From Brevibacterium iodinum ATCC 49514 (GTDB lineage: Bacteria > Actinomycetota > Actinomycetes > Actinomycetales > Brevibacteriaceae), in contig NZ_FXYX01000001.1 of NCBI RefSeq assembly GCF_900169265.1, forward strand, positions 186,001-250,000: 64,000 nucleotides of DNA, written 5' to 3'. Position 1 is the first letter of the stretch, and every line of letters begins with the position of its first letter. This document shows positions 16,246 to 24,290 of the stretch, piece after piece. A model generated the notes under the pieces. The model made no database searches and was not told the DNA's origin. It saw nothing but the letters and a program-made list of their open reading frames with translations. The position numbers and the translations under genes were made by a program.

Positions 16246-17136
16246 ATGAGAGCTATCTGGACCGGATCCATCGCCTTCGGCCTCGTGAATGTGCCCGTGA
16301 AACTGTATTCGGCCACGGAGAACCACGACGTGAGAATGCACCAGGTCCACGCGAAGGACGGCGGGCGGATCCGCAATCAGCATCGGTGCGAGAAGTGCGG
16401 GAAGACCGTCGAGTACGACGACATCGACAAGGCCTATGACGACGGCGAGCATCGCGTCGTCCTCACCGACGAAGACCTCGAGGCCCTTCCCGCAGAGGAC
16501 AACGACGACATCGACGTCCTCCAGTTCGTGCCCAGTGACGAAATCGACCCCATCATGCTGGAGAAGTCCTATTTCCTCGAGCCGACGTCGAAGACGCCGA
16601 AAGCCTACCTTTTGCTGCGCCAGACGCTTGAGGACACGGAGCGGACCGCGATCGTCAAACTCACCCTGCGCACCAGGACGCGCCTGGCCGTGTTGCGAGT
16701 GTGCGGAAAAGTCCTCATGATTCAGACCCTGCGCTGGGCCGATGAGATCCGTGACGTCGACTTCAAGGGCGTGAACTCGAAAGCAAAGATCTCGGGCAAA
16801 GAACTCGAGATGTCGAAGAAGCTCGTGGAATCGTATTCCGAGGACTTCACCCCCGAGGAGTTCAGCGACGACTACCAGGTCGAACTGCGCAAACTCATCG
16901 ACGCGAAGATCGAATCGGGCGAGAGTTTCGATGTCGAGAAGACCTTCGCCGAGGACGACGCCGAGGAGGGCTCCGAAGGCGACGTCATCGACCTTATGGA
17001 GGCCCTGCGGAAGTCCGTGGACAGTTCTCGATCATCGAAGCAGGGAACCTCAGGCAAGAAGTCGAGCGCAAAGAAGACCTCGTCGAAGAAATCGGAACCG
17101 AAGAAGTCGTCAGCCGCGAAGAAACGCACCGGATGA
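16246..17136 (+). CDS. ku: Ku DNA end-binding protein of non-homologous end joining
   Basis: This 296-residue homodimeric ring protein binds DNA ends and recruits LigD. The start MRAIWTGSIAFGLVNVPVKLY is the classic bacterial Ku opening. HRCEKCGKTVEYDDI and the core beta-barrel region IVKLTLRTRTRLAVLRVCGKV... follow to about residue 250. The C-terminal tail after about 265 is Lys/Ser-rich (KKSSAKKTSSKKSEPKKSS), like the lysine-rich extensions that aid DNA binding in other actinobacteria. It is followed by chaB and a stress-type dehydrogenase on the same strand. LigD is 14 kb away. Confidence 0.95.
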   Translation: MRAIWTGSIAFGLVNVPVKLYSATENHDVRMHQVHAKDGGRIRNQHRCEKCGKTVEYDDIDKAYDDGEHRVVLTDEDLEALPAEDNDDIDVLQFVPSDEIDPIMLEKSYFLEPTSKTPKAYLLLRQTLEDTERTAIVKLTLRTRTRLAVLRVCGKVLMIQTLRWADEIRDVDFKGVNSKAKISGKELEMSKKLVESYSEDFTPEEFSDDYQVELRKLIDAKIESGESFDVEKTFAEDDAEEGSEGDVIDLMEALRKSVDSSRSSKQGTSGKKSSAKKTSSKKSEPKKSSAAKKRTG

Positions 17137-17244
17137 GGAGACTCGCACGAGGATACCCCATGCATCCGTCCAGAGACCCGCCGACGGAGACACAACACCC
17201 GTCTGACCGAAACTGCGAACCGACCACGAAGGAGCTGCTCCACT

Positions 17245-17661
17245 ATGCCGAAGACGACGCAGACAGGAAAGCCGAAGGTGAGCGAGCTGCCCTCGACGCT
17301 GGAGAAGTCGAGCAAGAAGGCGCAGCGGACCTTCGCCGAAGCTTACGACTCGGCCATCGACCAATACGGAGACGAGAAGCGCGCTCACCAGGTCGCCTAC
17401 GACGCGCTCAAGCATAGCTATGAGAAGATCGGGGACAAATGGGAGGCGAAGGCCTCCTCCGGCCCGTCGGATGCGCAGAGCTCCGGCGGCAAGAACACCG
17501 ACCGCAATACCGCCGGTGGAGTCGACGCGAACGCCTCGAAGGACCACCTTTACGAACAGGCGAAGAAGCTCGGCATCTCGGGACGCTCGTCGATGACGAA
17601 GAACGAACTCGTCGATGCGCTCGAGCAGGAGAGCAAGCGCAAGACGAAGCAGAATTCCTGA
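17245..17661 (+). CDS. chaB: ChaB-family protein with C-terminal Rho-N/SAP-like helix pair
   Basis: The protein has 138 residues. The N-terminal part holds the ChaB fold signature LPSTLEKSSKKAQRTFAEAY and EKRAHQVAYDALKHSYEKIG. A Gly/Ser/Asn-rich linker follows, then DHLYEQAKKLGISGRSSMTKNELVDALE, which resembles a Rho N-terminal or SAP-like nucleic-acid-binding motif. ChaB function is uncertain; it is often seen with stress genes. It lies just behind ku, which hints at a DNA-protection role, but that is inference. Confidence 0.88.
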   Translation: MPKTTQTGKPKVSELPSTLEKSSKKAQRTFAEAYDSAIDQYGDEKRAHQVAYDALKHSYEKIGDKWEAKASSGPSDAQSSGGKNTDRNTAGGVDANASKDHLYEQAKKLGISGRSSMTKNELVDALEQESKRKTKQNS

Positions 17662-17692
17662 AACCGCCCCGAAGCGTCGAAACCGAAGCGGC

Positions 17693-17791
17693 ATGAAGAG
17701 ATCTTCCGGCAGCGGTGCCGATGACTCACCCACCGGTAAGGAGATTCCCATGGCTGCCTGCGACACCCGCGAAAACGACCATCAACGATAG
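17693..17791 (+). CDS. Very short possible ORF before the SDR gene
   Basis: ATG 17693 to TAG 17789-17791 encodes 32 hydrophilic residues. No ribosome site is obvious and no family is recognised. It ends 12 bases before the SDR start, so it could be a leader peptide or chance. Confidence 0.15.
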   Translation: MKRSSGSGADDSPTGKEIPMAACDTRENDHQR

Positions 17792-17803
17792 AGGAGGAAG
17801 ACG

Positions 17804-18697
17804 ATGAGCGACCAGCTGACCTTCCAAGACCCCACCACTCGCTTTCCCGACATCTCACCGCCGAAGCAGGATCAACCCGAACCGGGCCTCGACGCGGAAC
17901 TGATCCCCGGCACAGATCGCGGTGAGGACAGCTACACCGGCACAGGCAGGCTTCGCGGCCGCAGGGCGCTGATCACCGGCTCGGACTCCGGCATCGGAGC
18001 CGCGGTTGCGATCGCCTTCGCCCGAGAGGGAGCCGACGTCGCCCTGTCCTATCTGCCCGCCGAGGAGGAAGACGCCCAGCACGTCTGCGAGATCATCCGA
18101 GGAGCCGGCCGCAGAGCTGTGCCGCTGCCGGGCGACCTGTCCGATCCCGAGTACTGCCGCGAAGTGGTCCGCCGGGCGGCAGAAGAACTGGGCGGACTCG
18201 ACGCTCTGGTCAACAACGCCGGGCGACAGATCGCGGTCGAAGACATCGCCGACCTCACGGATGAGCAGTGGGAAGACACTTTCCGGACGAACATCCACGC
18301 GATGTTCAGGGTCTCCCAGGCCGCGCTCGAGCACCTCGAGCCCGGATCGACGATCGTCAACAGCACCTCCGTGCAGGCGTATTCCCCCTCCGCCCACCTC
18401 ATCGACTATGCGGCGACGAAAGCGGCAATCAACAATTTCACCAAGGGACTGGCCACCCAACTCGCACCGAGGGGAATCCGAGTGAACTCTGTGGCGCCAG
18501 GACCGATCTGGACTCCCTTGCAGGTTTCCGACGGCCAGCCGAAGGACGCCCTTCCGCACTTCGGGAAGAACACTCCGCTCGGGCGGGCGGGGCAGCCGAC
18601 GGAGCTGGCTCCCGCCTACGTCTTCCTCACCTCGTCGGAGTCGAGCTACGTCATCGGTGAGACCCTCAACGTCAATGGCGGCCAGCCGAGTCCCTGA
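17804..18697 (+). CDS. Short-chain dehydrogenase/reductase, general-stress type
   Basis: This is a 297-residue NAD(P)-dependent oxidoreductase. After a 45-residue N-terminal extension typical of the general stress protein 39/YghA group, the Rossmann motif is ITGSDSGIGAAVAIAFAREG. The NNAG motif is LDALVNNAGRQ. The active-site Ser lies in IVNSTSVQAY and the Tyr/Lys in YAATKAA (YxxxK). The C-terminus GETLNVNGGQPSP is typical. GAGGAGGAAG precedes the ATG. Its place behind ku and chaB supports a stress role; the substrate is unknown. Confidence 0.9.
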   Translation: MSDQLTFQDPTTRFPDISPPKQDQPEPGLDAELIPGTDRGEDSYTGTGRLRGRRALITGSDSGIGAAVAIAFAREGADVALSYLPAEEEDAQHVCEIIRGAGRRAVPLPGDLSDPEYCREVVRRAAEELGGLDALVNNAGRQIAVEDIADLTDEQWEDTFRTNIHAMFRVSQAALEHLEPGSTIVNSTSVQAYSPSAHLIDYAATKAAINNFTKGLATQLAPRGIRVNSVAPGPIWTPLQVSDGQPKDALPHFGKNTPLGRAGQPTELAPAYVFLTSSESSYVIGETLNVNGGQPSP

Positions 18698-18763
18698 TCG
18701 TCGGTTCCAGGGATGATCGTCGAAGCGGTGGGACCCGAAGCGAGAGGAGCGCCGCATTTGCCC

Positions 18764-19038
18764 TTAGGCCCGGTGCTCTCCCGGTCGGCCGTTCGCGTCG
18801 TCGGCCAGTAGGCCCTGCGGACGATCGGCTTCGGTCATGGCGGAGAGGAACCGCAGCACGGTCTCGCGTTCCCGGCTGTTGAGATGTTCCAGCAGAAGAC
18901 GGACGGCTGCATCAAGGTCATTCTCGATCCGAACGCGGGATGATGATCCGTCCGCCGCTTCAGCACACGGAGCTCCACGAGTGCGCGGATCGTCGCTACC
19001 GTCGGCACACGCCAACGCAGGAATGAAAGTCCTGTCAT
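18764..19038 (-). pseudogene. Remnant of a MarR-like regulator, split over two frames
   Basis: Two overlapping minus-strand frames together resemble the C-terminal two-thirds of a MarR-type regulator. The upstream frame reads ATIRALVELRVLKRRTD, like the recognition helix and wing. The downstream frame reads VRIENDLDAAVRLLLEHL then ERETVLRFLSAMTEADRP, like the dimerisation helices. A frameshift in the region about 18920-18960 would join them. The N-terminal part is missing because the next gene starts immediately upstream on the other strand. The 83-codon downstream frame alone could still be a small gene. Confidence 0.4.
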
Positions 19039-19053
19039 CAGTGAGGAGACATC

Positions 19054-19473
19054 ATGAGTTCAGAAGAACGTCCAACCATTCCCGGCAGACCCGGCTCCCG
19101 CACTCCGGACTTCGAAGAACCGACGACACCTGCCGCGAAAGTCACGAGGCGAATCAGCAGACGTATGGACGATCAGAACCCGAAGCGCATCGACACCCAC
19201 TCCGGTTACTCGTTCTCAGACGAGCGCGCGATCATCAGGCGGAGGCAGCTCACGGAGGCCGTTGATTTCTGGAACATATCGGTTGCCGGAGCGTGGTTGC
19301 ACTATGTCAGCCTTGGCGGTGAACTCACCGAATACGAGCTCGATGCCTACCTCCACAAGGCTTACTTCCTGGCGCCCTATCAGCACGACATTCTGGCCGA
19401 GGCCGTCAATGAACTCATCGATATGCTTCCTCCGCCTCCGCGAGCCCCGCTGACCGACGAACCCGGTCTATGA
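19054..19473 (+). CDS. Hypothetical protein
   Basis: This 139-residue soluble protein has a Pro/Thr/Arg-rich N-terminus (1-65) and a helical C-terminal part: RRRQLTEAVDFWNISVAGAW, LTEYELDAYLHKAYFLAPYQ and DILAEAVNELIDMLPPPP. A GTGAGGAG site precedes the ATG. I do not recognise the family. The end overlaps the end of the convergent MFS gene by 6 bases. Confidence 0.65.
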   Translation: MSSEERPTIPGRPGSRTPDFEEPTTPAAKVTRRISRRMDDQNPKRIDTHSGYSFSDERAIIRRRQLTEAVDFWNISVAGAWLHYVSLGGELTEYELDAYLHKAYFLAPYQHDILAEAVNELIDMLPPPPRAPLTDEPGL

Positions 19474-21309
19474 TCGGTCGCCTCGGTATTCCAGCCTGCC
19501 GCGGCGGTTGCGATGGACGGCTCCCTGCCGCACTGCTTCACGCACCGCCGCACGGAAGCGTCCTGGGCCCCATCGTCGAGCCCCGATCGCACGGTAGAGT
19601 TCGACCTCACCGACAGGTTCCATGTCGCGGACGAAATCGATGATGCCGTTGACCTCGTTGGCCGAGACCTCGGGCGGAACGTCGCGAGAGGACACCGAAG
19701 GCCACGGCGCATAGACGCCGGCCGATCCCGGGCCCGGACGCAGACGCTCCCTTCGGCTTCCCGCCTCGGGGCCCGCCGACGATTCGGCTGCGGCGGCGGA
19801 GCCCGCCCGGTCACTGCGCTCGGTCCGCTCGGAACCGCTTTCCGCAGCGCTTTCGGCACCCTCAGCGTCCTCGGCCGTCAAGGGGCGGGCGATGTCTTCG
19901 AGGTCGGCACCTTCCGCCTTGACGCCGAAGAGCAGCTCGGCCACCCCGCCGAGCGCCATGACCGCCGCCCCGATGCAGAACGCCCAGGCCACTTGGGAGC
20001 GGTCACCGGACTCGATCATGCCGCCGAAGAGCAGCGGACCGGCGATGCCTCCGGCGGCCGTACCGACGGCGTAGAAGAACGCGATGGCCAGTGCTCGAGT
20101 CTCCATCGGGAAGATCTCGCTGACCGTGAGATAGGCTGCGCTGGCACCGGACGACGCGAGGAAGAAGCACACGACGAGGATCAGGAGAAAGAGCCATTCG
20201 CCGCCGACTTCACCATTGAAGACGAAGGCGAGGACGACTGCGACGACCGCCGATCCGAGGTAGCTGAACGAGATCATCGGCTTCCGACCGATCGTGTCGA
20301 AGAGCCTGCCGAGGACGACGGGGCCGGCGAAGTTGCTCAGCGACCACAGGATGATGAAGATCGGCACCGAGGCTGCGGCGACTCCGTAGAAACCGCTGAA
20401 GATCGTGCCGAGGTTGAAGGTGATGCCGTTGTAGAGGAACGCCTGACCGACGAAGAGGACGAGGCAGAGGATCGCGCGTTTGGGGTAGATCGTGAAAGCG
20501 ACCTTCATGATCTCGACGAAGGAGATCGTCTTCCGCTGCCGGACGGTGATGGTCTTCTGCGGCGGCGGCAGGGGCTGTGAGGTCTCCGACTCGATGCCGT
20601 CTTCGATCTCACCGACGATGCGTTCGGCTTCATCGTTCTGGCCGTGGATGAACAGCCACCTCGGACTCTCTGGAACGTTCTTGCGCACGACGAAGACGAA
20701 GATCGCCAGCAGCATGCCGACGGCGAAGGCCAGGCGCCAGCCGATCATTTTCGGCAGGATATCGGTGTTGAGGAAAAGCAGCGTCGTCGCCGCACCGCCG
20801 GCGGCGCCGAGCCAGTAGGAGCCGTTGATGATGAGATCGATGCGGCCTCGCACGCGGGCGGGGATGAGTTCGTCGATGGCCGAATTGACGGCCGCGTATT
20901 CCCCGCCGATGCCGGCACCGGTGAGAAAGCGGACGAGGAAGAAGTACCAGGCGGAGAACGAGAACGCCGTGGCGACGGTGGCGACGAGATAGAGCACGAG
21001 AGTGATGAGGAAGAGCTTGCGGCGACCGAATCGGTCGGTGAGCTGACCGAAGACGATCGCACCGACACAAGCACCGAGCACGTAGATTGCTCCGGCCGTG
21101 CCGATCTGCCCCGCAGTCATGTCGATGCCGCTGCCCTCTTCGGTCATCCGAGCCGCGACGTTGCCGACCATCGTGACCTCGAGACCATCGAGGATCCACA
21201 CACTGCCGAGCCCGGCGACGACCATCCAGTGAAACCGGGCCCAGGGCAGCCGATCCAACCGTGCCGGCACGTCGGTCTTGACCGTCCCGAGTTCAACCTT
21301 CTCACTCAT
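19468..21309 (-). CDS. MFS transporter (sugar-porter type) with a C-terminal winged-helix-like extension
   Basis: This 613-residue inner-membrane carrier has about 12 helices over residues 25-475. MFS signatures are GQLTDRFGRRKLFL after helix 2, RFLTGAGIGGEYAAV on helix 4, PESPRWL after helix 6 and GRLFDTIGRKPM in the second half. After the last helix a Glu/Ser/Ala-rich linker (about 480-550) leads to a compact domain of about 60 residues, VNGIIDFVRDMEPVGEVELY then RFRAAVREAVRQGAVHRNRR. That domain looks like a winged helix. The fusion is unusual for MFS. The ATG at 21309 follows AGGAGG. Substrate unknown. Confidence 0.88.
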   Translation of the reverse strand: MSEKVELGTVKTDVPARLDRLPWARFHWMVVAGLGSVWILDGLEVTMVGNVAARMTEEGSGIDMTAGQIGTAGAIYVLGACVGAIVFGQLTDRFGRRKLFLITLVLYLVATVATAFSFSAWYFFLVRFLTGAGIGGEYAAVNSAIDELIPARVRGRIDLIINGSYWLGAAGGAATTLLFLNTDILPKMIGWRLAFAVGMLLAIFVFVVRKNVPESPRWLFIHGQNDEAERIVGEIEDGIESETSQPLPPPQKTITVRQRKTISFVEIMKVAFTIYPKRAILCLVLFVGQAFLYNGITFNLGTIFSGFYGVAAASVPIFIILWSLSNFAGPVVLGRLFDTIGRKPMISFSYLGSAVVAVVLAFVFNGEVGGEWLFLLILVVCFFLASSGASAAYLTVSEIFPMETRALAIAFFYAVGTAAGGIAGPLLFGGMIESGDRSQVAWAFCIGAAVMALGGVAELLFGVKAEGADLEDIARPLTAEDAEGAESAAESGSERTERSDRAGSAAAAESSAGPEAGSRRERLRPGPGSAGVYAPWPSVSSRDVPPEVSANEVNGIIDFVRDMEPVGEVELYRAIGARRWGPGRFRAAVREAVRQGAVHRNRRGRLEYRGDRS

Positions 21310-21469
21310 CACACGCCTCCTGGACAATTCCTGGACAGAGTCTTCTGATTGCCAGGAAGTCTAAGCACACTCTGCGGGGCCGACAAGGCATGGTGGGAAT
21401 GCCCGAAGGAGAGTACTCTGCGCCCACAGCGCACGGTGGCGCTGAGTCGAAGGATCGAGGGCAGGCGCG

Positions 21470-22209
21470 AATACAGTTCAGTGTCGCGCGGCCTTGTGAG
21501 GTTCTCCCCGGAGGCCCGGTTCACGATCACGGCCGAAGGACGAGTCATTGGCGAGTGCAACGGCTTCATCCTCGTTCGCGACCGAGTAGACGACCACGAC
21601 AGGCCCGAACAGCTCCTCCGAGCAGGCACGCATCTGTTCGGTCACCCCGGTCAGCACCGTGGGGTCGACGACGGCACCCGGCCGGTCGGCTCGGTGCTCT
21701 CCGGTGTGGACCTTCGCGCCGTGGGCGACAGCGTCCTCGACCTGCTCCATGAGGTCACGGGCGGCCTGTTCGGAGGACAGAGGTGCCATCGTGGTGACGG
21801 AGTCTACAGGGTCTCCTGCGACGAACTGCGACATCTTCGCCGTCATCAGATCCACGAACTCGTCGTAGAGATCTTCGACCACGATGAGGCGCTTGGAGGC
21901 GATGCAGCTCTGGCCGGAGTTCGTCATCCGCCCTTTCACGGCGGCGGTGACGGTCGCGTCCGGATCCGCGGAGTCGAGGACGATGAACGGGTCGCTTCCG
22001 CCGAGTTCGAGGACGGACTCCTTCAGACTGTGTCCGGCGGCCACTGCCGCTCCAACGCCTTCGGAACCGGTCAGCGAGGCGCGGCGAACTCTCTCGTCCG
22101 CGGTGATCATCTGGATCTGATCATTGTCGGAGAGGACGTTGCGATAGCAGTCGGACGGCAGCAGCGCATCGTTCATGACCTGTCCGACGTGCAGAGCCGT
22201 CTTCGGCAC
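21470..22209 (-). pseudogene. Aldehyde dehydrogenase remnant, truncated at both ends
   Basis: The central part of an NAD-dependent aldehyde dehydrogenase of the succinate-semialdehyde type is readable. [18 protein letters not shown], the catalytic-Glu motif LELGGSDPF and the catalytic-Cys motif [11 protein letters not shown] are present, then EELFGPVVVVYSVANEDEAV. The first about 150 residues expected of the family are absent. After NDSSFG the frame reads into an unrelated tail; VIVNRASGEN appears in another frame, consistent with an internal deletion. No intact cofactor and oligomerisation regions remain. An intact relative is at the right edge of the window. Confidence 0.85.
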
Positions 22210-22237
22210 GGCGGGTGATGGCAGGCCGAAATGCGAC

Positions 22238-22324
22238 TCAGGCAGGCACGCCGCCCAGCATGGTGGCGATCAGCCCCAGTACCGCCAAGGCCGCGATGAC
22301 GATAACGATCACACGTTTGCGCAT
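22238..22324 (-). CDS. Tiny single-pass membrane protein
   Basis: A frame of 28 residues starts MRKRV and continues with one hydrophobic helix (VIVIVIAALAVLGLIATML). Basic N-terminus and single helix are typical of small actinobacterial membrane proteins. It stands between the aldehyde dehydrogenase remnant and the next hypothetical gene. No ribosome site of note. Confidence 0.45.
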   Translation of the reverse strand: MRKRVIVIVIAALAVLGLIATMLGGVPA

Positions 22325-22403
22325 GTTCCGGATTCTACTGCGACCCACCCGCCGAATGTCCAAGGCGCCCGACTGCGGGCCACCGTCATCACAGAGTCGC
22401 CCA

Positions 22404-22763
22404 TCACCACGGGTTGGCCTCCTGCCAGCGGGTGAACCAATAGCGGTCGCCCTGGTAGTGCGACTTCTCCGGCTTGCACCCTTTGAGATCCGAATGCTCG
22501 CCCAGCCACGTCCGCACCAGCGGCATGACCTCGTCCAGACGATCGACCCACTCATCGAGTGGCAGCAGCAGAACCGAACCGTCATCGGAGTCCAGTCGGC
22601 ATGAATAGTTCGGCAGTCCCTCGGTGATCTGCGAATGCGTATACCTGATCTGATCGCAGCCGGTGGTGAGATAGAAGCGGATGAACTCACCGCAGACGTA
22701 GGAGCACAGCGTTTTGAAATTCCGGTAGCGGATCATCCACGCCGGAGGATCATATTCAGACAT
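22404..22763 (-). CDS. Hypothetical protein, probably from a leaderless transcript
   Basis: This soluble protein of 119 residues contains two Cys near TLCSYVCGEFIRF and an aromatic-rich C-terminus (GDRYWFTRWQEANPW). No family is recognised. The ATG at 22763 lacks a ribosome site, but TACAAT lies 7 bases upstream, the expected place of a -10 box if transcription starts at the ATG. Codon use looks normal for the window. Confidence 0.6.
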   Translation of the reverse strand: MSEYDPPAWMIRYRNFKTLCSYVCGEFIRFYLTTGCDQIRYTHSQITEGLPNYSCRLDSDDGSVLLLPLDEWVDRLDEVMPLVRTWLGEHSDLKGCKPEKSHYQGDRYWFTRWQEANPW

Positions 22764-22770
22764 GTGTTCT

Positions 22771-22776
22771 ATTGTA
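22771..22776 (-). promoter_or_regulatory. -10 box (TACAAT) for leaderless expression of the hypothetical gene
   Basis: Read on the minus strand, TACAAT is separated from the ATG at 22763 by seven bases, so RNA would start at or next to the A of the ATG. No -35 box is convincing. Confidence 0.45.
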
Positions 22777-22897
22777 GGCACACGTCGCCCCGATCTTCGG
22801 TCCCGATCTCATACGGGCCGCCTCGGCGCCGGGAAGGCACTCGGGACGAGACCCCTCGCTCCGGCTGAACGGCAGGTCGACTGTGGTCGACTGCTTC

Positions 22898-24193
22898 TCA
22901 GCTGCGGCGGGAGCTTGAGCGGATGAGGATGAGCGCGAGGATCACGCACAGCAGATAGGTGGCACCTACGGCGACCCAGCCGAGTTCGAACCCGCCGGGC
23001 GAGCCGACGATGACACCCATGAGCAGCGGCCCGAGCGCGAAGCCGAAGAACATTCCGGCCGTCACCACCCCGCTGGCCGAGGCCATCGAAGCAGCGGGAA
23101 TAGCCCGCATGAGTGCGGCCATGAGCACCACCGAGACGCCGAGAGCCGAGATCCCGTGGAAGGCCACGGCGACCCAAACGAGCAGAGCCCACCCAGCCGC
23201 GTCGGCAAGGAGGAACAGCACCGCTCCAGCCAGGGCGACGAGGGCGAGGAGCCGCAGCAGGCGCGGCCCCGAGGCGCCTTTGGCCATGCGTCTGGCCCAG
23301 GTGACGCGGGCGATGACGCCGATGACGCCGGCCAGTGCGGCAGTGGCACCGCCGAGGACGAGGCTGAAGCTCATCTCGCGCACGGCGAAGAGGGGCATGT
23401 ACACGTTCGTCGCCTGCACGCCGATGCCGTTGATCAGCCCGAACAGCGCCAGGACCCACACCATGCCGGGGTGCCTGGCCGGACGGGTGGGTGACGGTCC
23501 TGGGTCGGGTCGGGCCGCCTCGGCGGGAGTGTCGGTCTCGGCGATGTCAGGGTTGAGGTCGGCCGCCTCGGCGGGGGTATCGGCTGAGGTTTTCGCAGCG
23601 ATCAGCAGCGGGGTGGTACGCAGGGAATACCAGGTCATCGCAAGCAGGATGAGCGGGATGATCGCGACGGTCAGGGCTGCGCCGCGCCAGCCGATGCCGA
23701 GCGCGAGGACGGGGAAGGCGAGGCTGGCGACGAGCTGGCTGACCTGGACCCCGGACTGCTTGATGCCGACCCAGCCGATGCGTTTGATGTCGGGGACGCG
23801 TTCGAGCAGGATCCGGTTGGTCACCCCGTTGGGGAAGGACTGGGCGATGCCGGACAGGCCGGCGGCGAGCAGCAGCATCCCGAACCCGTCCGGCACGGCC
23901 ACCAGAAGCAGTGCGAGCGCGGAGAGAACGAAGATGAACGCCATGAGCGAGAGGTCGGAGTGCCTGTCGGCGAGCCTGCCCAGGGTGGCGCTGCCGACGG
24001 CTGCGGCACCGAAGCAGGTGGTGGCCAGCAGTCCGAAGTGGGCTTCGGAGATGCCGAGCTCGGCGATGATCGAATCGCTCGTGGCACTGAGCCCGTAGAG
24101 CAGGATGGGCCCGGCGGCGACGGCACCGAGGAGAACGGTGAGCAGACCGATCCCAGGGGGCTTCTGGTCCAGTTTCCGGCCATGGTCGGCCAT
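22898..24193 (-). CDS. MFS transporter with Ala/Glu/Pro-rich central loop
   Basis: The carrier has about 431 residues and 12 hydrophobic segments. The A-motif-like GRLADRHSDLS follows helix 2. The central cytoplasmic loop (about residues 205-245) contains the near-repeat DTPAEAADLNPD then DTPAEAARPDPG; each copy is encoded by a GGCCGCCTCGGCGGG element. The ATG at 24193 follows AGGAGGTGAGTG. It lies upstream of fdhD and mogA on the same strand, but about 100 bases away. Substrate unknown. Confidence 0.85.
   Translation of the reverse strand: MADHGRKLDQKPPGIGLLTVLLGAVAAGPILLYGLSATSDSIIAELGISEAHFGLLATTCFGAAAVGSATLGRLADRHSDLSLMAFIFVLSALALLLVAVPDGFGMLLLAAGLSGIAQSFPNGVTNRILLERVPDIKRIGWVGIKQSGVQVSQLVASLAFPVLALGIGWRGAALTVAIIPLILLAMTWYSLRTTPLLIAAKTSADTPAEAADLNPDIAETDTPAEAARPDPGPSPTRPARHPGMVWVLALFGLINGIGVQATNVYMPLFAVREMSFSLVLGGATAALAGVIGVIARVTWARRMAKGASGPRLLRLLALVALAGAVLFLLADAAGWALLVWVAVAFHGISALGVSVVLMAALMRAIPAASMASASGVVTAGMFFGFALGPLLMGVIVGSPGGFELGWVAVGATYLLCVILALILIRSSSRRS
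23515..23571. repeat. Two copies of the dispersed CCGCCTCGG element within a transporter loop
   Basis: CCGCCTCGG occurs at 23515-23523 and 23563-23571 in the same orientation, each preceded by GG and followed by CGGG. They encode the DTPAEAA repeat in the MFS central loop. They belong to the larger set of similar elements scattered over the window. Confidence 0.7.
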
Positions 24194-24290
24194 CACTCAC
24201 CTCCTGTCGAGGGCATGCTTCAACTAAGCATGCTGGCCGGAGGCCGACGGCAAGTGTGGAGATGTCTCAGGCGCGGCTGCAGCGTCGAAG

